Part shown: positions 10,490-18,130 of the stretch, one piece after another | Numbering within the stretch: position 1 is the stretch's first letter | How the letters are laid out: the number at the start of each line of letters is the position of its first letter | Assembly (NCBI RefSeq): GCF_001998865.1 | Contig: NZ_CP019607.1 | Location: 620,001-684,000, forward strand | Direction of reading: 5' to 3' | DNA length: 64,000 nucleotides | From: Tessaracoccus flavescens | GTDB lineage: Bacteria; Actinomycetota; Actinomycetes; Propionibacteriales; Propionibacteriaceae | Made by a program: the position numbers and the translations under genes | The notes under the pieces: generated by a model | Databases searched by the model: none | The model's input: only the letters and a program-made list of their open reading frames with translations | Told to the model about the DNA's origin: nothing

Positions 10490-10881
10490 GGCTCTTCACA
10501 GAAGTGAGTGGATGAGGGGTCTGAATCCGCCGGCGTCGAGTAGGCAGCGGGCGATGTAGTTGACGATGTTGCGGAACCCTCTTGCGGTGCCGCGGAGGTG
10601 TTCCAGGAGGCCGTTGATGGCCTCGGTGGGACCGTTCGAGGTGCCGGGGTGGTCGAAGAACGCGAGGATGTCATCTCGGCGTCGCTGGAGGGTCTGGCCC
10701 AGCGACCTGAGTTCGTCGAGGCCGACGGGGACACCGGTCTTGAGCTGGTCGATGACCCGGGTCATGATCGTCTTCCCCTCGGCCGGCTGGTCGGCTTGGT
10801 AGGCGTCGATCACTGTCTGGTAGACGATCCAGGTGATCTGAAACGCGACATGCCGATCATCGGTGAGAACTTTGGCTTGGC
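10490..10881 (-). pseudogene. ISL3-family transposase, C-terminal remnant with one IS end
   Basis: The minus strand encodes the last 125 or so residues of an ISL3 transposase: DDRHVAFQITWIVYQTVIDAY, then the DDE glutamate region NGPTEAINGLLEHLRGTARGF. Left of it at 10490 is GGCTCTTCACA, the ISL3-type terminal repeat also used by the neighbouring element. The copy is cut at 10882 by a second ISL3 element, and its other half is not found beyond that element. So a simple nested insertion was followed by deletion or recombination. Confidence 0.8.
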
Positions 10882-12347
10882 GGCTCTTCACACTTCCGGT
10901 GGGGGTGGCGGGGTGAGTCCGCCGCCGATGAGGAGCATGCGTAGCCGGTAGTTGTCTCGGTTGCGGAAGCCTCTGGCGATGCGTCGGTGGAGCTCGATGA
11001 GCCCGTTGATGCTCTCGGTGCCGCCATTGGATGCGCGGCCGGTGTCGAAGTAGGCCAGGAAGGCGTCTTTCCACTGTCTGAGGGTGCGGCCGAGTCGGGC
11101 GATCTCGGGGATCGGGCAGGAGGGGAACCCGTCGACGACTTGCTCGGCAATCTGGCGGCCCTTGGCTGGGTCGGGGTGGGCGTAGGCGGCTCGAACCTTC
11201 TGGGCGCACTGCCAGGCGACGTGGACGGCGTCGTGGCGCTCGTCGGCGGCGATCGCCGCGGCGAGGCGGGCGTGTTGCTTGTCTGTGAGCCGTTCGGCCG
11301 CGCAACGCAGGATGTTACGGATCCCGTAGAGCGGGTCGCCGGAACGACCCCGGTGGCCGTGGATCTCCTGCTGCACGCGGCGGCGGACCTCATCGACGGC
11401 CCGGCTGGCCAGAGCGACCACATGAAACGCATCAAGGACGGCGGTGGCGTCGGCGAGCTTGTCGTCGATGGCGTTCTTGTAGCCGCGGAACGGGTCCAGG
11501 GTGGCGACCTCGACCCCAGCCTTGAACGCCGTGCCGCGTTGGTCGAGCCATGTCTTGTACACGGTCCCGGAGCGGCCGGGTACGAGGTCGAGCAGCCGGG
11601 CTCGCACGCGTCCGTCCTTGTCACGGGTCAGGTCGACCATGCCGGTGAGTTCCTTCGGGCCGCGCTTGCGGGGACTCACGTGGTGCCACAGGTGTTCGTC
11701 CACCCCGAGGGTGGTCACGCCGGCGAACCGGGCCTCGTCGTCGGCCAGCGTCGCCAGGATGGGTTGGATCGAGCCCCATACCGTCTTCCACGCCACCCCC
11801 AGCTGCCGCGCGAGTCCGTGGATGGAGGCGTGCTCGCGGCGGACCTGCTCGATCACCCACCGGCACGCCCGGGTGGTCAACAGCCCGCGCGGGCGGGCTA
11901 TCTGCTCGTCCTGCTCGGTGAACACCCTGGTCGGGCACGCCGGCTCCAGGCACCGCCACGTGCGTTTGCGCCACCGCAGCCGGGTCGGCCGGGCGAAACA
12001 CGGGATGTCCACCAGCGTGGTCGTGCGTCGGCCGCGACTCTCAGCGACCACCCCACACGTCGGGCAGCCCATCACCGTCGGCGCGGACTCCATCGTGACC
12101 ACGAGCACTCCATGGCCGGTCTTGTCGACGTCGACCACGTGCAAGCCGTCCAGGCCGACCAGCAGGTCGCAATGGTCACAGTACGAAGGGGTCGTGGAAG
12201 CGCAGCAGCACCCCGTAGGCTCGGACACGTCGAGGCCTTCCGGTCAGGTTGAAGAGACGCTTCCGATCCTGAAGGCCTCGACCCCCAACCACCCTCACCC
12301 CGTGCTCTGGCGTGTCGCGCTCACCCCCACCTCAAGGTTGAAGAGCC
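10882..12347. mobile_element. ISL3-family insertion sequence, complete
   Basis: The 1466-bp element is bounded by imperfect inverted repeats. The left end begins GGCTCTTCACACTTCCGGTG and the right end (reverse complement) begins GGCTCTTCAACCTTGAGGTG; both continue GGGGTG. It contains one full-length transposase gene. No 8-bp target duplication is seen (GGCTTGGC on the left, GGATTGCG on the right), consistent with rearrangement after insertion. It sits between a truncated ISL3 copy and a TRAP-transporter fragment. Confidence 0.85.
10888..12228 (-). CDS. ISL3-family transposase
   Basis: The 446-residue DDE transposase has the ISL3 layout: an N-terminal zinc-finger-like region (CDHCDLL, CPTCGVV), a helix-turn-helix at about 130-165 (GLARQLGVAWKTVWG), then catalytic Asp in TLGVDEHLWH, Asp in AVLDAFHVVAL and Glu in GGTESINGLIELHRR. 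Length matches the family. It appears intact and could mobilise both ISL3 copies here. The C-terminal stop lies 6 bases inside the left inverted repeat. Confidence 0.93.
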   Translation of the reverse strand: MSEPTGCCCASTTPSYCDHCDLLVGLDGLHVVDVDKTGHGVLVVTMESAPTVMGCPTCGVVAESRGRRTTTLVDIPCFARPTRLRWRKRTWRCLEPACPTRVFTEQDEQIARPRGLLTTRACRWVIEQVRREHASIHGLARQLGVAWKTVWGSIQPILATLADDEARFAGVTTLGVDEHLWHHVSPRKRGPKELTGMVDLTRDKDGRVRARLLDLVPGRSGTVYKTWLDQRGTAFKAGVEVATLDPFRGYKNAIDDKLADATAVLDAFHVVALASRAVDEVRRRVQQEIHGHRGRSGDPLYGIRNILRCAAERLTDKQHARLAAAIAADERHDAVHVAWQCAQKVRAAYAHPDPAKGRQIAEQVVDGFPSCPIPEIARLGRTLRQWKDAFLAYFDTGRASNGGTESINGLIELHRRIARGFRNRDNYRLRMLLIGGGLTPPPPPEV

Positions 12348-12880
12348 GGATTGCGCCATCTCGGGCACCGCCATTCTGGGGAATTTCGACGCAAGGCTGG
12401 GGGTGGTCGATCTGCCCTATCTGTGGGCCGATTACGACCATGTTCATCGCGTGCTGGACGGCGCGGTCGGCGATCAGCTGGCCGACGGCCTGCGCGAAGC
12501 CGGGTTCGAGGTGGTGGCCTGGCTGGACAGCTGGGGCTATCGCAACGTCGCCACCAAGGCCCCGGTCGCCAGCGCCGATGACTTGAAGGGCCTGAAGATC
12601 CGCACCATCCCGACCGACACCTATGTCCAGACCATCAACGCCATGGGCGCCAATGCCACGCCGATGGCCTTTGGCGAGATCTATACGGCGATGGAAACCG
12701 GCGTTCTGGACGGGCTGGAACACAGCGCAGCACTGGTTCAGGCCAACAAGTTCAACGAGGTCGCGGGCAATTACACCCTGACCCGGCACCTGTTCGGGCC
12801 GGTGGCCTTTGTCTGCTCGACCGCTTTCATGGGTCGGCTGGATGAGGATCAGAAGGCGCAGGTGCTGGCGGCGGCCGAGC
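12348..12880 (+). pseudogene. TRAP transporter substrate-binding protein (DctP) fragment
   Basis: An open frame without start or stop of its own encodes the middle of a DctP-type periplasmic solute receptor: CAISGTAILGNFDARLGVVDLPYLW, then SADDLKGLKIRTIPTD (the substrate-binding arginine region), MGANATPMAFGEIYTAMETGVLDGLE. It begins at the right end of the ISL3 element and stops at the lacZ junction (AAAE, then lacZ sequence). TRAP systems of this sequence type are typical of marine and soil alphaproteobacteria, matching the style of the Rhs block. Confidence 0.85.
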
Positions 12881-13594
12881 TCCGGAACCCGGACGGTCAC
12901 CGGATAGGCGAAGCGTCCGGCGCGGATCTCGGGCAGCAGCCACCCGGTCCCGGTTGCCGCGTCGTAGTCGGCGCGCAGCCAGATGTCATCGATGCCGTCG
13001 GCCGGCCGGGACACGACGGTGACCTCACGGAAAGATGCCGGGCAGCCACCACTGGTCCTGATCCTCCACGTAGGTGGCCGCGGACCACTGGTGCACCCGC
13101 ACGTGCAGCACGTTGCGCCCCGTGACCGCCTCGTCGGTCACGTCGAGTTCCTGGGCGAGCCTGCTTCCCCGCACGATGCCGACCTGGACGCCGTTGAGGT
13201 GGACGATGGCCAGCGACTCGACACCATCGAAGCGCAGGAACACCCGCTCGCCGAAGTCGGAGGGCAGGTCGAAGTCGATCCGGTAGTCGCCGGTGGGATT
13301 GTCGTCGGGCACGAAAGGCGGCTCGACGGGGAACGGGTAGTTGATGTTGGTGTAGATCGGGGAGCCCCAGTCCTCGCGTCCCTGCAGCACCCAGTGGCTC
13401 GGCACCGTGATGGTGTCCCAGCCGGAGTCGTCGAAGCCGATCTGTTCGGCGCCCTGCGGCGCGAGCTCCGGTCGCGGTGAGAAGGCGAACCGCCAGGTCC
13501 CGCTCAGGTCGTATTCGACGGCGTCGGAGGCGAGCCGGGAGCGGGGCCTCACGCGGCGACCGGATCCGGGTGCGAACGAGGTGATCTCCGACAC
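12881..13594 (-). pseudogene. lacZ: Beta-galactosidase, N-terminal part (broken)
   Basis: Start GTG at 13594 with GGAGGAA just upstream. It encodes the sugar-binding domain of a GH2 beta-galactosidase (LSGTWRFAFSPRPEL, VPSHWVLQGREDWGSPIYTN, RFDGVESLAIVHLNGVQVG, DQWWLPGIF). A one-base insertion in a TTT run at about 13032 shifts the frame between GIF and REVTVVSRPADGIDDIWLRA. The gene then breaks off at about 12881 at PVTVRVPEL. It continues, after a foreign block, at 8140. With the two downstream frameshifts this makes three frame breaks plus one large insertion. Confidence 0.9.
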
Positions 13595-13661
13595 ATTTCC
13601 TCCATCGGGCTGGGCGTCCGGCCATCCTAGCGACGGCCCCGGGAACCGGTCACAGGGCGGG

Positions 13662-14189
13662 TCAGGCGAGGATGTGGAGCTCACCGTCCCAGCCACGCAG
13701 CAGCCTTGTCGCGAGCTCGGGAAGCTCGGGCGGAAAGACCTCGACGTCGACGGCGGACAGTTCGTCGAGTCCCAACCAGCGCAGACCGTCCATGGAGGCC
13801 CGCTCGAGCTCGGTCCAGCGGGACCGGTCGAGCCGCACATAGCCTTCCAGGCGGGCGAAGTAGTACTCCTCCTCCTGGCGGACGGTTCCGGAGGCGAAGT
13901 CGAGCAGCGCGCTGCGGGTGGCCACCGGTCCGAGCAGCGCGTCCGGGTCCAGCTCGATTCCGGTCTCCTCCTCGACCTCCCGCACCGCAGCCGTGCGGGC
14001 GTCCTCGCCTGCCTCGATGCCGCCGCCGAGGGTGAACCACCACGACCTTGAGAGGTCGTGCAGGTCGTGCGAGGTGGCCAGCAGCAGCCTGCCGTCGGCA
14101 CTGAAGAGGAGCACGCGGGCCGCGCGACGCCAGGGCACGCCGTCCTCGCCGACCTCCCAGTCGGCCCCGGGCAAGTCGAACGAGGTCAC
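13662..14189 (-). CDS. Nudix hydrolase
   Basis: A 175-residue Nudix-fold pyrophosphohydrolase. The Nudix box is seen as GGGIEAGEDARTAAVREVEEETGIEL (over residues 55-80), with the REVEEE metal-binding core intact. Substrate cannot be told from sequence. It starts with GTG at 14189, exactly 6 bases after a TAGCAT hexamer (complement of 14196-14201), which suggests a leaderless transcript. It is followed on the same strand, 67 bases on, by lacZ. Confidence 0.92.
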   Translation of the reverse strand: MTSFDLPGADWEVGEDGVPWRRAARVLLFSADGRLLLATSHDLHDLSRSWWFTLGGGIEAGEDARTAAVREVEEETGIELDPDALLGPVATRSALLDFASGTVRQEEEYYFARLEGYVRLDRSRWTELERASMDGLRWLGLDELSAVDVEVFPPELPELATRLLRGWDGELHILA

Positions 14190-14244
14190 GAGTCGATGCT
14201 ACCGACGCCGTCTATCCTGCAACCACCAGTCATGAGGGGGACCC

Positions 14245-14504
14245 GTGAAGCACCTCCTGTCCATTCTGCTCGCTGTCATCGCGGCGTCGATCGGCTACCT
14301 GATCGTCTGGTGGGTGGGCTGGAACTCGCTCGTGAGCCTGCAGCGGGCCTTCGCCGCCTCGTCGCTGTTCCAGACCCTCGGCCTCATCCTTCCGGGTGCC
14401 CTGCTGCTTGCTGTGGCAGCGGCCTGCGTCCGGCTGTCACCAGCGGGCCCGATCGTCGCCGGGTGGCGAATCACAGCCTTGGGATTTGGCCCCCGGCTGA
14501 CTAG
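14245..14504 (+). CDS. Small membrane protein, unknown function (3' end uncertain)
   Basis: GTG start at 14245 after GAGGGGGAC. Two or three hydrophobic helices follow (LLSILLAVIAASIGYLIVW; LFQTLGLILPGALLLAVAAACV). The frame stays open to 14706, but that would overlap the helicase gene by 190 bases with low-complexity sequence. A one-base slip in the GGCCCCC run near 14490 would end it at 14504. I therefore give 14504 as the probable original end. No family recognised. Confidence 0.5.
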
Positions 14505-14516
14505 AGTGGCGCACCG

Positions 14517-16268
14517 ATGTCTTCGTCCGCTCTGGAAAACCTCTCCCCGGCCTTCCCCCAACGCGCAGCGTGGGGGACGGCTTCCTCGCTGCGCGCATGG
14601 CAGCAGGAGGCGATCTCTCAGTACGAGCGTGACCAGCCGCGCGACTTCCTGTGCGTCGCGACGCCCGGGGCAGGCAAGACGACCTTCGCCCTGCGCGTCG
14701 CGCTGATGCTGCTGCAGAGGCGGGAGGTGCGCCGGATCGTCGTGGTCACCCCCACCGAGCATCTGAAGGTGCAGTGGGCAGATGCGGCCGCCCGCGTCGG
14801 GATCCAGCTCGACCCCGGGACAGGAGGCTCATCGAGGAAGGGCAGGTCGAAGGAGTACGACGGCTCGGCCATCACCTACGCGGGCGTCGCCGCCCGCTCC
14901 TACGTCTATGAGGCGCTGTGCGTCTCGAAGGACGTGCTCGTGATCTTCGACGAGATCCACCACGCAGGCGACTCGAAGAGCTGGGGCGAGGCGGTCCAGT
15001 ACGCCTTCACCAACGCCAAGCGTCGGCTCTCCCTGACCGGAACCCCGTTCCGCTCCGACGACAACCCGATCCCCTTCGTCGCCTACGACGAGCTGGCACC
15101 CGGGGTGAAGCAGTCGCGCGCCGACTACACCTACGGCTACTCCGAGGCGCTGGCCGACCACGTGGTGCGTCCTGTGCTGTTCATGAACTACGGCGGCCCG
15201 ATGCGCTGGCGCACGAAGTCGGGCGACGAGTTGGCCGCCGACCTTGGCGTTCCGATGACGAAGGACCTCACCTCCGCCGCCTGGCGCACCGCGCTGGCCC
15301 CGCAGGGCGAATGGGTCGGCGCCGTGCTGCGGGCCGCAGACCGCCGACTGACCGAGGTGCGCCGCCACATCCCCGATGCGGGAGGGCTGGTCATCGCGAC
15401 CAACCAGACCACCGCCCGCGCCTATGCGAGGCTGCTGACCGAACTCACCGGGACGAAGCCGTGCGTCGTGCTCTCCGACGACTCGAAGGCCAGCGGCAGG
15501 ATCGACGAATTCTCCGCGTCTGAGGACCGGTGGATGGTGGCCGTGCGCATGGTCTCCGAGGGCGTCGACGTCCCCCGGCTGGCGGTGGGCGTCTATGCGA
15601 CGGCGACGTCGACCCCGCTGTTCTTCGCCCAGGCCGTCGGGCGGTTCGTGCGGAGCCGCCGCAAGGGCGAGGTGGCAACGGTCTTCCTGCCGACGGTGCC
15701 GGTGCTGCTCGCCCACGCCGCCACGATCGAGCGCCAGCGCGACCACGTGCTCGGTCGCCCGAAGAGCGACGAGACGGACATCTGGGCCGAGACCGAGGCG
15801 CTGATGGAGCAGGCGAACCGCTCGGAGTCCGCCTCCGACGATCTGCTCGGCGAGTTCGAGGCCCTCGAGTCGCAGGCCACCTTCGACCACGTGCTGTTCG
15901 ATTCGCAGCAGTTCGGCATGCACGCCGAGCCGACCTCACAGGACGAGGCCGACTACCTGGGCCTGCCAGGCCTGCTCGAACCGGCCCAGGTCAGCGCCCT
16001 GCTCGCCGACCGTCAGCGCCGTCAACTGAAGCGGCGCGAGCGCCAGGACCGCAAAGCGGAGCCGGAGGTGGCGCTGCACCGCGCGCTCGCCTCGAAGCGC
16101 AAGGAACTCAACTCACTCGTCGCCCAGTACGCGCGGCTGAAGGGGATTCCCCATTCGCACGTGCACGCCGACCTGCGCCGCGAGTGCGGCGGCCCCAAGC
16201 TCGCCCAGGCGAGCCAGAAGGAGGTCGACGAGCGCGTCCAGACCATGCGCGGCTGGCTGCGCAGCTAG
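14517..16268 (+). CDS. DEAD/DEAH-box superfamily 2 helicase
   Basis: 583 residues with all core SF2 motifs in order: Q-like LRAWQQEAI, Walker A CVATPGAGKTTFA, motif Ia VVVTPTEHLKVQW, Walker B as DEIHH, motif III SLTGTPFRSD, then motif V MVSEGVDVPRLAVG and motif VI QAVGRFVRSRR. The C-terminal 120 residues are charged and helical (RQRRQLKRRERQDRK) and probably bind nucleic acid or partners. The family is common in Actinobacteria with no assigned role. It begins with ATG at 14517, 9 bases after a TAGAGT hexamer, so its leader is very short or absent. Confidence 0.92.
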   Translation: MSSSALENLSPAFPQRAAWGTASSLRAWQQEAISQYERDQPRDFLCVATPGAGKTTFALRVALMLLQRREVRRIVVVTPTEHLKVQWADAAARVGIQLDPGTGGSSRKGRSKEYDGSAITYAGVAARSYVYEALCVSKDVLVIFDEIHHAGDSKSWGEAVQYAFTNAKRRLSLTGTPFRSDDNPIPFVAYDELAPGVKQSRADYTYGYSEALADHVVRPVLFMNYGGPMRWRTKSGDELAADLGVPMTKDLTSAAWRTALAPQGEWVGAVLRAADRRLTEVRRHIPDAGGLVIATNQTTARAYARLLTELTGTKPCVVLSDDSKASGRIDEFSASEDRWMVAVRMVSEGVDVPRLAVGVYATATSTPLFFAQAVGRFVRSRRKGEVATVFLPTVPVLLAHAATIERQRDHVLGRPKSDETDIWAETEALMEQANRSESASDDLLGEFEALESQATFDHVLFDSQQFGMHAEPTSQDEADYLGLPGLLEPAQVSALLADRQRRQLKRRERQDRKAEPEVALHRALASKRKELNSLVAQYARLKGIPHSHVHADLRRECGGPKLAQASQKEVDERVQTMRGWLRS

Positions 16269-16278
16269 CATCGGCGCC

Positions 16279-17280
16279 ATGACCTGGCCGCCCGTCCCGC
16301 TCAGCGCACGGCTGTCGGAACTGGTCGGGTGCCGGTTCGCCGTGACCGGCAGGGGCCCGGACGGCGCAGAGACCCTCGCCTACGTCCAGGTGAACCGCAG
16401 GCTCGCCTCCAAGCGACTCCTCGTGACGATCAGCGACACCGCCACCCGCACCCCTCTGCCGAGCATCGTCTCGGTGACGGTCCCGGCCGACCTGACGCTC
16501 GCGGAGGTGCTGCTCTCCCACGCCGACATCTCCGCCGGCGTCGCCGCGCTGGTCCCCGGCCTGCGCTGGCCGATGGGCGCAAACCCGGTGCTGCGGGACC
16601 TCTGGTGGATCGGCCTGGTCGTCCCGATGGCGTTGGCTGTCGCCGCGCAGTCACCGATTCCGCTGCTGCTCGTCTTCCTGACGGGGTTGGTCCCCTTGGC
16701 TCTCGGGGCCCGCAGGCGGGTGACCCGCAGCGGCGTGCAGATCCCTGCGACCGCCGTCGACGAGGCCGGGCGCGAACTTCTGCCGAGTCGGGTGCGCCCC
16801 CTGCTGCCCGACGCGGAGGCACTCGCGTCCGCCGGCCCCACCCCGTCGGACAGGGTGGGGCTCGTCCGGGACCGTCTCGCCGATCTGCGCGACGACATCG
16901 TCTACCAGATCGGCAACTCGGCTCTCTTCGATCCGGCTCACCCGGCGACGGAGCGGCTCGAGCTCGCCCTGCTCGCCTGGGCGCCGGGCTCGCCTGCGGC
17001 CGACGAGTTGGCCACGGAGGTGGAGGATGCCTTCGAGGCCGCGCGGAGAAGCGCCGAGGAGCTGGGCTTCGACCACCTTCCGCAGACGGCCCGGCCGACG
17101 GCGCGCAGAGCGCAGAGCGCGGCCCGCACCGCGCTGTCGGCGAGAACGCGGGAGGAGAGGACCGCCGCGGCAGCAAAGGCGGCCGAGTTGCTCTCCTCCC
17201 TTGCCCTGTACTACCTGCCAGGCATCGACGCCGACGCCCCTGGGTTGATCGCGCCGCGCCGGATGATCGAGCCGCGATGA
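16279..17280 (+). CDS. Membrane protein with novel helical repeat domain (family copy 1)
   Basis: 333 residues. The N-terminal 105 residues form a predicted mixed domain, followed by two close membrane helices (about 115-150, LWWIGLVVPMALAVAA and IPLLLVFLTGLVPLALG). A cytoplasmic helical domain (about 200-320) begins DIVYQIGNSALFDPA and ends ELLSSLALYYLPG. The same domain recurs in three further places in this cluster. I recognise no function. ATG follows TAGCAT by 7 bases, suggesting a leaderless promoter. Its stop overlaps the next gene (ATGA), so the two are co-translated. Confidence 0.8.
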   Translation: MTWPPVPLSARLSELVGCRFAVTGRGPDGAETLAYVQVNRRLASKRLLVTISDTATRTPLPSIVSVTVPADLTLAEVLLSHADISAGVAALVPGLRWPMGANPVLRDLWWIGLVVPMALAVAAQSPIPLLLVFLTGLVPLALGARRRVTRSGVQIPATAVDEAGRELLPSRVRPLLPDAEALASAGPTPSDRVGLVRDRLADLRDDIVYQIGNSALFDPAHPATERLELALLAWAPGSPAADELATEVEDAFEAARRSAEELGFDHLPQTARPTARRAQSAARTALSARTREERTAAAAKAAELLSSLALYYLPGIDADAPGLIAPRRMIEPR

Positions 17281-18128
17281 GCGGGTCGGCGCCGTCTCCC
17301 CGGGACGATCGGCTTTCGCTCCAGGGACTGCGACCGCTCGGCCTGGATGCGCCAGTCAGCGACTACACCGGCGGCCTCGCCATCGGGATCGCCGGCGCCG
17401 ACATCCTCGCCGCGACGACGCAGGTCGACGAGGTCAGCGTCTTCGGCCAGGTCCGCCGGGCGCGCTCCGTGATCACCTGGCGCAACTCCGGTCCGATCCC
17501 GCGTCGGCGGGTGCGCACCGTTGCCGACTTCTCCACCCTGGCGTCGCTGGCCCTCGAACGCGACCTCCGCCTGGAGCGCGCCTTCCTCGCGGCCGAGTGG
17601 CGCTGGGGCGTCACCGGCCCACGGATCCTGCTCGAGAGCGGGGAGCACCTCACCCCCGGCGAACTGGTCGCACGCCTCCCTTCCCCCGACGCGGCCCGTG
17701 ATGCGGCGCTGGCCCGCGTGGCCGACGTCCGGGCGCTCTACGGCCGGATGCTGAGCGATGTCGCCTACCGGATCGAAAACTCAGCGCTCTTCGACTCGGC
17801 GGTCCCCCTCACGAGCCGGTTCGAGACCGCCCTCACACTGTTCTCCGACGCGACCGACCAGACCACCGATGCGGAGCTCACGCGCAGGGCGGGTCTTGTC
17901 CGGGTGACCTTCGACGCGGCAAGGGCCAACGCAGAGACCCTCGGGCTCGGGCACCTGCCGGTCACGGCCCGCGACGACGCCAGGCGTGCGGCGGGGGCCG
18001 CGCGGCTCGCCGCGGGCGCCGCCACGGAGGCGGAGCGCGCGGCGGCAAACGCCCAGGTGGTGCGGATCCTCGGATCGCTCGCGCTGTACTACCTGCCCGA
18101 CGTCGGTCGTGGACAGCTGGAGCGCTGA
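17277..18128 (+). CDS. Protein with novel helical repeat domain (family copy 2)
   Basis: 283 residues, overlapping the upstream gene by 4 bases. It has no obvious membrane helix. The C-terminal half (about 160-275) is the shared domain: DVAYRIENSALFDSA, then FDAARANAETLGLGHLPVTA, ARLAAGAATEAERAA and ILGSLALYYLP. The N-terminal half (QVDEVSVFGQVRRARSVITW) is not recognised. It ends three bases from the convergent ABC exporter gene. Close pairing with copy 1 implies they act together, possibly as membrane-anchored and soluble partners; this is inference. Confidence 0.8.
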   Translation: MSGSAPSPRDDRLSLQGLRPLGLDAPVSDYTGGLAIGIAGADILAATTQVDEVSVFGQVRRARSVITWRNSGPIPRRRVRTVADFSTLASLALERDLRLERAFLAAEWRWGVTGPRILLESGEHLTPGELVARLPSPDAARDAALARVADVRALYGRMLSDVAYRIENSALFDSAVPLTSRFETALTLFSDATDQTTDAELTRRAGLVRVTFDAARANAETLGLGHLPVTARDDARRAAGAARLAAGAATEAERAAANAQVVRILGSLALYYLPDVGRGQLER

Positions 18129-18130
18129 GC

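Noticed and set aside
12295..13014. 239-codon minus-strand frame spanning the TRAP fragment and lacZ
   Set aside because: It is a chimera of true lacZ codons followed by the antisense of the DctP fragment. It is not a gene.
14245..14706. Full-length 153-codon version of the small membrane protein
   Set aside because: The last 70 codons overlap the helicase N-terminus in another frame and are low-complexity Arg/Ser/Pro.
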